6,569 bases of DNA from an uncultured Geobacter sp. (GTDB taxonomy: Bacteria; Desulfobacterota; Desulfuromonadia; Geobacterales; Geobacteraceae). Shown one piece after another: positions 1-6,278 of this stretch. How positions within the stretch are numbered: position 1 is the first letter of the stretch; each line of letters starts with the position of its first letter. The stretch covers positions 1 to 6,569 of the forward strand of contig CALABV010000217.1 in NCBI GenBank assembly GCA_937886325.1, given 5' to 3'. The notes beneath the pieces were generated by a model. It had not been told where the DNA came from. It was given only the letters and a program-made list of their open reading frames with translations, and did no database searches. The position numbers and the translations under genes are program-made.

Positions 1-45
1 CCACCGAGATCTACACTCTTTCCCTACACGACGCTCTTCCGATCT
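1..45 (+). other. Untrimmed Illumina TruSeq adapter (artefact)
   Basis: The first 45 bases match the 3' part of the Illumina P5/TruSeq universal adapter, ending in the diagnostic ...CGCTCTTCCGATCT. Genuine DNA begins at base 46. The adapter read in reverse supplies the last residues and the TAG stop of the apparent ORF ending at 24, so that gene is really open at the contig edge. Confidence 0.98.
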
Positions 46-509
46 TCCTTGAGCTGCTCGCCGAACATCTCCGTCTTGATGCGCTCCGTTTCATCGGCCA
101 GCTGTTGCTGGAACTCGGGAGAGCGGTAGACGGCGTCAAGCTTCTTCGCTTCCTTGAGCATGGCTTTCTCATGTTTGTTCTCGGGCACCTTCAACGTCCG
201 TACGAGTTCCTGCGCCTTCTTCAATGGCGCCTCGATGTCGGGAATGGACAGGGGGGTCAGTTCCGCTTCCCGCCAGAAAGCGCCGTCGATGTAGACCCGC
301 ACCGTGCCGGAGGCCTCGACGTATGCCCTCCCCGCCCTGCCCTCGCACTTGCCCGCGGCCTTCAGGTACACGTCGTAACCCTTCATCTTCTCTAAGACGT
401 AGCACTCGTCGGGGGTGTCGATGTAAGCGGTGGCGGCAAATCCAGCCGATGCGCAAAATGCGGCGATTGCCACAAATAGAACTAAAGGAAGTTGTATCCG
501 ACGCAACAT
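46..509 (-). CDS. trbC: Probable conjugal transfer pilus assembly protein TrbC, 3'-truncated by contig end
   Basis: This is a partial gene of 154 complete codons, open at its 3' end. The ATG at 509 is preceded by an AAGGA (517-521) at 7 nt spacing and lies inside the end of traU, overlapping by 28 bp. Residues 1-25 form a clear Sec signal peptide (MLRR, a hydrophobic core, then SAGFA-AT), so the product is periplasmic. A short Cys-containing domain follows (Cys at about 36 and 54). Residues 93-154 are charged, probably helical, and run into an ...SPEFQQQLADETERIKTEMFG... stretch. In F-type systems TrbC follows TraU and is needed for pilus assembly. The conserved C-terminal TrbC domain would lie beyond the contig edge and is not seen, so the call rests on gene position, signal peptide and the helical N-terminal part. 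The residues read after Lys154 come from sequencing adapter. A different periplasmic tra protein cannot be excluded. Confidence 0.62.
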
Positions 510-1489
510 TTTCGTTTCCTTGCCATGACCCAGAGAAAGTTATCTGGCGAATTCGAACCTGCGCCTCGCGGCGGGTTCTTGGCACTGCCCCACACAAACG
601 ACGATTGACCAATGGGAAGGCACTGGCTGCCCCGTACCGGTCGAGCTATCTGCAGGCGATAGTGGCTCTTGACCATGATGGGCGAAATGACTCCCGCCGA
701 ACATTGGTCGATGGCCGTGTCCCAAAGGGCCATTTCCCGGCCCAGCTTGAAGATCATCCGTGAGGCAAGGTTGGCATTGACGCTCAGGGAATTGCTGTCG
801 GCCACGCTACCAGACAGCGGGTAGGCGGATCCCCATGAGCCGAAACACCAGAACAGAGGATCGAGCGGTTTGCCAAGAGTCGCAGAAACCGAGTCGGCAA
901 TGCACGACAGTTGGGTGACCGGATTGCCGAACAGCAGCGCTTCCGGGTTTATCAGGAACGACAGGGAGTCGTCGTTCCACATGGGATCGACCTCCGTCAT
1001 GTAGGCGAGGTCGAATCCGCCGTCGTCCACGCAGGGGAAGTCCATGAAAAGCTGGAGCAGCTGCCAGACCGGGAATGTGTAGTAATGCACCTGCTGGAAC
1101 GAGTGCTCCGTGTCGCCGCCGGAACTCGCTCCCTTTCCGTCCCCAGCGAGAAGTCCCTGCGTGGGATTAGACATCCCGGTGCCGAGGGTCGGGAAGCAGT
1201 ACGGGTCCTTGACCGTTTCAATCAGACGGGCATGCTCCCAGAAGGATACGTGCAGCCCAATAACGACGCTGGATCCACTGACACAGGCACAGACAGGGGC
1301 TTCGACTTTGCCGTATGACCCGGGGTCGTCCGCGTTCCCATAGGACACGCCGCCTACCGACATGGGAAACATGCACTTCCAGCAGACGTCCGTGATCGGG
1401 TTGATGAAGCTCCCCGTGCAGACTGCTGAAGCATATCCCGACCAGAGGACGGTCAAGGCTAACGCTATGGCTGATGCGGTTCGTCGCAA
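482..1489 (-). CDS. traU: Conjugal transfer protein TraU (F-type mating-pair formation)
   Basis: This is a complete traU of 335 aa, close to the 330 aa of F TraU. TraU is a periplasmic, Cys-rich protein of the F-type transfer apparatus, needed for efficient mating-pair formation and DNA transfer. The protein has a signal peptide (residues 1-22, ending YASA), then the family hallmark NPITDVCWKCMFP (from about residue 30). Other family-like stretches include VSFWEHARLIETVKDPYC, a DLAYMTEVDPMWNDDSL segment, NPEALLFGNP, LFWCFGSWGSAYP, a GSAKNPP motif and a C-terminal RKRKCCV. These line up along the whole length of F TraU. The start chosen is TTG at 1489, because GGAGG (1495-1499) lies 5 nt before it and the resulting signal peptide begins MRR. 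An ATG at 1501 would add four residues (MEDS) but has no visible Shine-Dalgarno. With the TTG start, translation begins one base after the traW TAG stop. The 3' end overlaps the next gene by 28 bp. Confidence 0.95.
   Translation of the reverse strand: MRRTASAIALALTVLWSGYASAVCTGSFINPITDVCWKCMFPMSVGGVSYGNADDPGSYGKVEAPVCACVSGSSVVIGLHVSFWEHARLIETVKDPYCFPTLGTGMSNPTQGLLAGDGKGASSGGDTEHSFQQVHYYTFPVWQLLQLFMDFPCVDDGGFDLAYMTEVDPMWNDDSLSFLINPEALLFGNPVTQLSCIADSVSATLGKPLDPLFWCFGSWGSAYPLSGSVADSNSLSVNANLASRMIFKLGREMALWDTAIDQCSAGVISPIMVKSHYRLQIARPVRGSQCLPIGQSSFVWGSAKNPPRGAGSNSPDNFLWVMARKRKCCVGYNFL
517..521 (-). promoter_or_regulatory. Ribosome binding site of the trbC-like gene
   Basis: AAGGA on the minus strand lies 7 nt before the ATG at 509. 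It sits inside the coding sequence of traU, supporting translational coupling of the two genes. Confidence 0.7.
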
Positions 1490-1490
1490 G

Positions 1491-2114
1491 CTATCCTCCA
1501 TTGGCACTGCGTTTGAGTGAAACAACTATCTCCTCCACTTCCATATTCGTACCCTTTGCCCGGATAACGGAAGGGACAGCGGAAAGCCGGAAGCGATTGA
1601 CGATTGGTTCCGTGGCATAAAACACCGGTCTGCGAACGCGTCTCTGGACGTCCCCGGACGCTCCATCCGTCAGGAGCAGCATGACTGCCGGGTCCGACTT
1701 GTACCGGGAACCGGCAAACCATTCGACCTGCTGCCGGTCGCTCCCGTCGATGACTACCAGGGTTTTCCGAAACGGCATGTAGCTGAGTGGGTTGAAGGTG
1801 TATCCCCGCGGGTAGAGTATCCCCCCCTTGCCGTCCGGTATGTCCTCTTGGACGGTGTACGACATGTCGACCAGATAACTCCTCGACTTGCTTGCCCGGG
1901 GCAGGTTTTTCAGATTGCCCGGCCGGTACTTCTCGGGCCTGACCTTCACGAGCATCTTCTTCGTGTCGATGCGCCGGGCCCTGTCCTCCATCTCGGTCAA
2001 GGCGTCTGCTTCTGCGATCGGGTATGTCTTGCCAACGGTTCCCAAATCCTTTGCAAATGCCTGGAGGGAGAGCAGGAGCAGGGCTGGCGTTATCAATAAA
2101 TCAGTTTTTCGCAT
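1491..2114 (-). CDS. traW: Conjugal transfer protein TraW (F-type pilus assembly)
   Basis: This is a complete 207-aa protein, similar in size to F TraW (about 210 aa). TraW is a periplasmic protein needed for F pilus assembly and works with TrbC and TraU. Residues 1-21 are a signal peptide (MRKTDLLITP, Leu-rich core, QAFA). The mature protein starts KDLGTVGKTYPIAEAD, matching the start of mature F TraW (ADLGTWG...WPVKEPD). A second hallmark is NPLSYMPFRKTLVVIDG at residues 108-124, equivalent to F NPLQYVPFNQTLYFING, followed by QVEWF. Near the C-terminus, RRPVFYATEPIVNRFRLSAVPSVIRA matches the F VYFDQ...QRLGIDQVPARV region. The ATG at 2114 is chosen because it gives this signal peptide; the frame stays open upstream to 2360 but only as a shadow of the preceding gene. 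The start overlaps the end of that gene by 14 bp and has no good Shine-Dalgarno, which suggests coupling. No TrbC fusion is present. Confidence 0.94.
   Translation of the reverse strand: MRKTDLLITPALLLLSLQAFAKDLGTVGKTYPIAEADALTEMEDRARRIDTKKMLVKVRPEKYRPGNLKNLPRASKSRSYLVDMSYTVQEDIPDGKGGILYPRGYTFNPLSYMPFRKTLVVIDGSDRQQVEWFAGSRYKSDPAVMLLLTDGASGDVQRRVRRPVFYATEPIVNRFRLSAVPSVIRAKGTNMEVEEIVVSLKRSANGG
1495..1499 (-). promoter_or_regulatory. Ribosome binding site that decides the traU start
   Basis: GGAGG on the minus strand lies 5 nt upstream of TTG (1489) and within the last codons of traW. It overlaps the G of the competing ATG at 1501, so it cannot serve that ATG. This favours the TTG start and reinitiation right after the traW stop. 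Confidence 0.65.
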
Positions 2115-2766
2115 TCGATGGCTGGGTATCCTTTTGATCAACAGGAGTATTAACAGGCTCTTGGGCACCCCCGTTTTTGTCAGAATCACCGGCAGTTTTA
2201 CGTGTTGCCCATTCTTCTGCGAGCATAGCTTCAGCAGGTTCTCTGTTTGTCGATACAATAACGATATCTGTATCTTTTGGACCGTGATATTCGGCAATAA
2301 CAATTGTTCCCTCTTCCCATGCTTTGAGATTTCTTTGTCGCATTTCTTCGGTGTCGCCAAATTGTTTATCCACGAATTGACTTACAGCTATCATGTAGGC
2401 TTCGCTATAATCCATTGCACGTTGTGAGGCGTTTTCTTTTGTAATCACTCTGCCATCTTTAAGTTTTCGTGATGCCCAACCTCCCTTCAACTTTCCATTC
2501 TCATTGATGAGGTTGCAGGTAGGCGATTCATTTAGATATTTTATTATCTTTGGTGAAGCCTTTCCGATTGTAGGGTGACCAAACCCGGAGAATATTTCGA
2601 TTGCACTTGCTGCAAGTCCCACTATTCCAGCACCAGGCACCCCGCCAAGGGCATTGATTGTCGCACCCGTTGCCACATTGCCGGCAACCGTGTTGCTTCC
2701 AGGGCCTGCGCACCCGAACGAACATGCAACCGTAACAACCAAGAAGATTCCGCATAGCTTTTTCAC
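2101..2766 (-). CDS. Probable lipoprotein of unknown function within the tra operon
   Basis: I do not recognise this 221-aa protein. It starts with GTG at 2766, 8 nt after a strong AAGGAG (2775-2780). The N-terminus is a short signal peptide (MKKLCGIFLVVTVAC) with two candidate lipidation cysteines, Cys15 and Cys19; neither has a perfect lipobox, so lipidation is likely but unproven. Residues 25-62 are Gly/Ala/Val-rich and hydrophobic, resembling glycine-zipper or membrane-inserting segments. Residues 70-180 look like a soluble domain with SEAYMIAVSQFVDKQFGD and a predicted strand TIVIAEYHG...DIVIVSTN. Residues 190-221 are a hydrophilic, probably disordered tail. It lies between traN and traW, overlaps traW by 14 bp, and is visibly poorer in GC (about 40-45% in sampled lines) than traW or traU. 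An accessory role such as surface or entry exclusion is possible from context only; it does not resemble TraT. Confidence 0.8.
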   Translation of the reverse strand: MKKLCGIFLVVTVACSFGCAGPGSNTVAGNVATGATINALGGVPGAGIVGLAASAIEIFSGFGHPTIGKASPKIIKYLNESPTCNLINENGKLKGGWASRKLKDGRVITKENASQRAMDYSEAYMIAVSQFVDKQFGDTEEMRQRNLKAWEEGTIVIAEYHGPKDTDIVIVSTNREPAEAMLAEEWATRKTAGDSDKNGGAQEPVNTPVDQKDTQPSNAKN

Positions 2767-2774
2767 TGATCTGT

Positions 2775-2780
2775 CTCCTT
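2775..2780 (-). promoter_or_regulatory. Ribosome binding site of the lipoprotein gene
   Basis: AAGGAG on the minus strand lies 8 nt before the GTG at 2766. It supports the non-ATG start. The 38-bp gap between the traN stop and this start shows no hairpin or T-run that would suggest a terminator. Confidence 0.75.
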
Positions 2781-2804
2781 AAAAATGGAATTAGATACTT
2801 CGTC

Positions 2805-5800
2805 TCAGGGCGATGGCGACATCTGGTTCACACGATTCTGGATTGACGAGTTAATTTTCTGTGTTGCGTTGTCTATCTTTGTATTTAAGCCATCCTGAAT
2901 CTCCGTATAGTACTCAGAAAGGTCTATCTTCGCGAAATCCAGTGCCTCAAATTCTTCAGGCGTAAAGCCCCTGCATTCAGGTTTATCGGGGGTTCCCCAC
3001 CCTCCATTTGCTCCGAAAGCGGTTAACTGTGGCCTTCCCTGCTCATGGATGATACGGGCCATAATCGAATTGAAACAGCAATACCCTTTCGCTTTTTGCA
3101 CGCAACCCATCGGCCACTTGGTCTGGCAATATTCCCCGAGGTAATGGCATTGCTTGGACTTAGCCTGCATAGATGTCTGGATGTCGCCCTGATCACAGCC
3201 GCTTCCGAACAGAATCTTCATGACCACCATGATCACAACTGCGACAATTATGGTTGCTGGGTTAAGTAGAGCGCTGGCATACGCATATAACCCTGAAGAA
3301 ACTGCAGCGCCAGTTGCTCCTCCAGCACCGGCCGTAACACTGCCAGCTACACCCGTAGCAACAGAGCCACTCAATGTCGCTGCTGTAGCTCCAGTAGACA
3401 CAGATGTCACGGCCAATGTGCCAGCTGCAGATACAGCTGACGGGGCTGTCATTGCTCCCGTTGAAATCATGTAGGAGTAATAAGCAACCTGCCCGATTTG
3501 GTAGGCCATCTTGATTGCTTGCACGCTGTTTACAATCGCGTTCCCGGTGTCCTCCGTCATCACCGAGTCGCTCTCGCAGCAGTTATTAACCATCCCCACC
3601 TTCAACCCGGGCGGGCGACATCGTGATGACTTCCCGGAGAAAACCAGTATCTGCCCGCCGCAGGACCCGTCAGGATTTCTCGCGTCATCCTGCAGCATTG
3701 TCTCGTCAAAATTCGTCTCCACCGCACCGGTAACTTCTGACGGATCGAAACACTCGTTTGGCGAGCACTGCGCCGTCCCTTGGTACTCCATGCAGGTATA
3801 CTGCGTTCCCATGGGACAGGAGTCCCCCTGGTAGCACTTGTCTTTCTCCGGGTTGTACGAACCCGCACCGCAAACCGGGACCGCCTCGCACTTCTTGATC
3901 GGTGGACCGTTATAGGATGTCTCGGTGGGACAGTTATGCTCCGCCTGGGATGAGCAGGCGTCCAATGCCTCCGAAAACGCCACCGTAGAATTCAGCGAAA
4001 ACGCGGGATCGGTCGGGCAGGTTACGCTGTTGATGCACTTGGATGAAACTGCGTCCCAGGAATATGTGCCGCAGTTGCGCGTAATCGTGGCCAGGCATTG
4101 ATCCAGGGTCGCGTTGTAGGAGCCGAGTGTGCAGACCGGGGGCGAGTAGCAGATGCTTCTGGCGCTATCCAGAATCCAGGGTGAGTTGCATATCATCGAC
4201 TTCCCCTGGTAGCAGACATCACGGCTGATATCCAACGACCCGTTTGAACAGACCGCAGACTGATAGCAATACTGTATTGCGGCGTCGTAGATCATTCCGG
4301 AAGGGCATTCCGGGTTGTATGCGGCGTAACAGAGATGTACCCCGTAATCCATCGTGCCTGACGGACAGTTCGGGAAGATCTGGTTCAGGGTGGTATGGGT
4401 ACAGGTGGTGCCGGAAAGGGTGTCGCCGGCATTGCACGAATATGTAGTGGTTCCGCCGTAGGTGCCGGCCGCTGGCGCTGCGTATCCCGCAACACCGCAG
4501 TCACAACTGTTGCCCCCCCCGCCTGACGCAAGCCCAAGATCAAAAGTGGTGCATTGACACGACCCGCCGACTTGTGTACCCCGCTTATGGATGGGAATTG
4601 ACCCATCGAAAGAAGTTGACGACAAGTATCCTGCAACGCCGCAGCTGCAGTTACTGCCGCCGGTAGGAGCAAGGCCAATTGCGTCAACGCCGCTGCACAA
4701 GCATGAGCCAATCACTTGTCCAATTTTATGGATGGCAACAGATCCGCTGAAAGAGCTTGACGCCATATCTCCAACGACACCACAGCTGCAGTGGCTGCCT
4801 CCGCTTACGCCAATCATGCCGCTGCATGTGCACGAACCCACGACCTGACCCAATGAATGAATCGGAACAGAATACTCCGTCCCCCCTGTTGTCGTGGCCG
4901 TGGCCGCGTAGGTGCTGTTGGAAGTCCACTCGCACCGGTTCGAAGAAGGGTTGAATGTCCCCTGGCTGCATACAGGCTGGCGTTCGCAGCGATCCCGCGT
5001 CGCGTTGTAGGTATACCCTGACGGGCATCCCTTAGTGAAATTGAGGAGGCAGCGGTCGTACGTCCCGTTGTAGGTTCCCTGCGAACAGACCGGCGCTTTC
5101 TCGCAGCGGTCCCGCGATGCGTTATAGGTATAGGAGGAATCGGAGCAACCGTTGCCGACAGGGGCTTCACAGCGGTCTCGAGCGGGGACGAAGGAACCCC
5201 CGGGACATCCAACCGCTTTCCAGCATACGTCCCGCGCGGAATCGTAGGTGTATGAGGTGGGGCACTGATTGGTGACGAGCTTCTCGCAGCGGTTCTCCTC
5301 GGCATTGAAGGTGCCGCCGTCAGGGCAGGCAACGGGAGCGACACAGAGGTCCAGCGTGGTGTCGTAGGTGTAGCCCGCCCCGCACACTCCGACGGGATCC
5401 GCCTGGCACATATCCCGCTCCGTGTTCAGGACCGACCCGGCCGGGCAGATTGGTTCCGTGCCGCCGTCCTCACAGGACACGGCCCCGATTGGGCAGAACA
5501 TGCCCTGCGGCGTTTGGACGCAGGAAGCCGTTTCCCCGGAGTCGATGTCGCCGTTGCCGTTCAGGTCGACGGCGCAGATTTTCGAGGTTGTCGGCGCCGG
5601 CGGTGTTTCTGGTTCCGTAACGGGAGTCGGTGTCAGGTCGATTGCGCAGTCCAGTTGCCCATCGAACTCTACAATCTGGGACAGGCGCTGGCCGTTGCTG
5701 CCGTTCACCCATGTCCCGTCACTGCCCATCGTGACCGCCTGCGGCTCCGTAATCCCCGCCACGGCCGGCGCCGCACCGCCCGACCAGTTGGTGTAACCGA

Positions 5801-6272
5801 GGGCGGAACCGTTCATCAGGGTGAACGGCTTCCCCGCACCATAGTCCTTCCACGCGTTGATGTATGTTCCACCCGAACCGAGGTACTTGCCGTAGTTGTT
5901 CAGGATGAACTGCAGCAGCGTCTCGTCGGTGACTGTCACGGGAGAGGCGTCACCGTACTTCCCCAGACTCAGCAGAAGCTTCAGGGAAGCCGTATCCTGC
6001 CCGGACACGATGTACTCGCGGGTAATGTTGGCGTTGAAAGCGAAGTAGGCGTCCGCCCCGGTCGTCTTGCCACTGGCCGCGGACTTGGAAATGGCGTAGG
6101 TCTTGCCGTTGTAGAAAACGAAATGGACCAAGGCGTCCGAATACTTGTAGGCACTTGCGCCCTGGGATATCAGGTCATGGCAGCTGGATGCGGCATAGGC
6201 AAGTTCGGTTATCCCGGAGAGACCCAGGAACAGGACCGAGTAAAACAATGTCAGAAACAGGCGAAGAAGCAT
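2805..6272 (-). CDS. traN: Giant TraN-like mating-pair stabilisation adhesin with C-type-lectin-like N-terminus
   Basis: This 1155-aa protein is about twice the 602 aa of F TraN. TraN is the outer-membrane adhesin that stabilises mating pairs by binding a recipient surface receptor. Order of parts: signal peptide 1-27; C-type-lectin-like domain about 47-205 (FNGKTYA-like strand, LGYTNW, GTWVNGSNG, QIVEF); Pro/Thr linker 210-230; EF-hand-like loop 236-247; nine Cys-pair repeats 276-447; three CxC...CxC repeats 468-603; nine more Cys pairs 636-813; then the TraN signature region. The last contains LVFSGKSSRCRPPG with KVGMVNNCC (from 877), an Ala/Gly/Ser/Thr-rich stretch 935-1003, a hydrophobic segment 1004-1024, CVQKAKGYCCFNS, ARIIHEQGRPQL and CRGFTPEEFEALDF. 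These C-terminal motifs identify TraN with high certainty. The ATG at 6272 has AAGGA 6 nt upstream. The 3' quarter is poorer in GC than the 5' part. Regulation beyond the shared operon is not visible. Confidence 0.94.
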   Translation of the reverse strand: MLLRLFLTLFYSVLFLGLSGITELAYAASSCHDLISQGASAYKYSDALVHFVFYNGKTYAISKSAASGKTTGADAYFAFNANITREYIVSGQDTASLKLLLSLGKYGDASPVTVTDETLLQFILNNYGKYLGSGGTYINAWKDYGAGKPFTLMNGSALGYTNWSGGAAPAVAGITEPQAVTMGSDGTWVNGSNGQRLSQIVEFDGQLDCAIDLTPTPVTEPETPPAPTTSKICAVDLNGNGDIDSGETASCVQTPQGMFCPIGAVSCEDGGTEPICPAGSVLNTERDMCQADPVGVCGAGYTYDTTLDLCVAPVACPDGGTFNAEENRCEKLVTNQCPTSYTYDSARDVCWKAVGCPGGSFVPARDRCEAPVGNGCSDSSYTYNASRDRCEKAPVCSQGTYNGTYDRCLLNFTKGCPSGYTYNATRDRCERQPVCSQGTFNPSSNRCEWTSNSTYAATATTTGGTEYSVPIHSLGQVVGSCTCSGMIGVSGGSHCSCGVVGDMASSSFSGSVAIHKIGQVIGSCLCSGVDAIGLAPTGGSNCSCGVAGYLSSTSFDGSIPIHKRGTQVGGSCQCTTFDLGLASGGGGNSCDCGVAGYAAPAAGTYGGTTTYSCNAGDTLSGTTCTHTTLNQIFPNCPSGTMDYGVHLCYAAYNPECPSGMIYDAAIQYCYQSAVCSNGSLDISRDVCYQGKSMICNSPWILDSARSICYSPPVCTLGSYNATLDQCLATITRNCGTYSWDAVSSKCINSVTCPTDPAFSLNSTVAFSEALDACSSQAEHNCPTETSYNGPPIKKCEAVPVCGAGSYNPEKDKCYQGDSCPMGTQYTCMEYQGTAQCSPNECFDPSEVTGAVETNFDETMLQDDARNPDGSCGGQILVFSGKSSRCRPPGLKVGMVNNCCESDSVMTEDTGNAIVNSVQAIKMAYQIGQVAYYSYMISTGAMTAPSAVSAAGTLAVTSVSTGATAATLSGSVATGVAGSVTAGAGGATGAAVSSGLYAYASALLNPATIIVAVVIMVVMKILFGSGCDQGDIQTSMQAKSKQCHYLGEYCQTKWPMGCVQKAKGYCCFNSIMARIIHEQGRPQLTAFGANGGWGTPDKPECRGFTPEEFEALDFAKIDLSEYYTEIQDGLNTKIDNATQKINSSIQNRVNQMSPSP
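3834..4367 (-). repeat. Second Cys-pair repeat array in traN (nine pairs)
   Basis: TraN residues 636-813 again contain nine Cys pairs, of the same C-x(11-13)-C kind and with the same alternation of about 39 residues per double unit (Cys at 656, 695, 734). One pair (752-773) is widened by an insertion. An additional short pair, Cys613/Cys624, bridges from the CxC repeats. These units are more diverged than those of the first array. Confidence 0.75.
4464..4871 (-). repeat. Three tandem CxC...CxC repeats in traN
   Basis: TraN residues 468-510, 511-557 and 558-603 (43, 47 and 46 aa) are three copies of one module. Each starts SV/SI-x-IH, then has a GSCxC motif, a Gly/Ser-rich loop of variable length, a CxCGV motif and a Ser/Ala-rich end. 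The DNA periods are 129, 141 and 138 bp. The module is unlike the Cys-pair repeats on either side of it. I do not recognise it as a named family. Confidence 0.85.
4932..5447 (-). repeat. First Cys-pair repeat array in traN (nine pairs)
   Basis: TraN residues 276-447 contain nine units of the form C-x(11-13)-C. Most end in a YN/FN-x-x-(R)-D/N-x-C consensus such as YNATRDRC. Long and short units alternate, giving a double unit of 39-40 residues (Cys at 297, 337, 376, 416). Similarity extends to DNA: the copies starting near 4984 and 5101, 117 bp apart, are closely similar. Regular spacing suggests one disulfide per unit in an extended rod. Confidence 0.8.
5532..5567 (-). other. EF-hand/dockerin-like calcium loop in TraN
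   Basis: TraN residues 236-247 read DLNGNGDIDSGE. This fits the 12-residue EF-hand loop pattern D-x-N/D-x-N/D-G-x-I-x-x-x-E, with ligands at positions 1, 3, 5 and 12. It lies just after the Pro/Thr linker and just before the Cys-pair array. A calcium-stabilised hinge between head and stalk is an inference. Confidence 0.55.
5658..6134 (-). other. C-type-lectin-like domain coding segment of traN
   Basis: This segment encodes TraN residues about 47-205. The pattern runs: strand with YNGKTYAIS; a helix SPVTVTDETLLQFILNNYG; then a run containing TYINAWKD...GKPFTLMNGSALGYTNW, EPQAVTMGSDGTWVNG and the closing strand QIVEF. This follows the usual C-type-lectin-like order (WIG...W.dG...Y.NW...P...G.W.d...yvvE). 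There is an apparent insertion of about 30 residues after the first strand. The Ca-dependent sugar motifs EPN/QPD and WND are not present in canonical form, so sugar binding cannot be assumed. Assignment is by eye. Confidence 0.6.
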
Positions 6273-6278
6273 TAAGTA

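Noticed and set aside
224..763. Plus-strand Arg-rich open frame of 179 aa
   Set aside because: It is antisense to both trbC and traU, which are well supported. Its Arg/Pro/Ser-rich composition is typical of a shadow frame.
2115..2360. N-terminal extension of TraW (82 extra residues)
   Set aside because: It overlaps the lipoprotein gene in another frame and would bury the clear TraW signal peptide that starts at 2114.
3220..3474. Plus-strand Ala/Pro/Val-rich open frame of 84 aa
   Set aside because: It is the antisense shadow of the Ala/Gly/Ser/Thr-rich tract of TraN.
4464..5447. CRISPR-like array
   Set aside because: The periodicity is in-frame protein repeat (multiples of three, diverged copies), with no identical short repeats separated by unique spacers.
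5658..6134. Target protein of a diversity-generating retroelement (C-type-lectin fold)
   Set aside because: The lectin-like region is N-terminal, whereas such targets usually vary at the C-terminus. I saw no reverse transcriptase and no obvious template/variable repeat pair in the window.
5514..6275. Plus-strand open frame of 253 aa
   Set aside because: It lies antisense to the signal peptide and lectin-like domain of traN, has no convincing domain or ribosome binding site, and is expected from GC-rich codon bias on the opposite strand.
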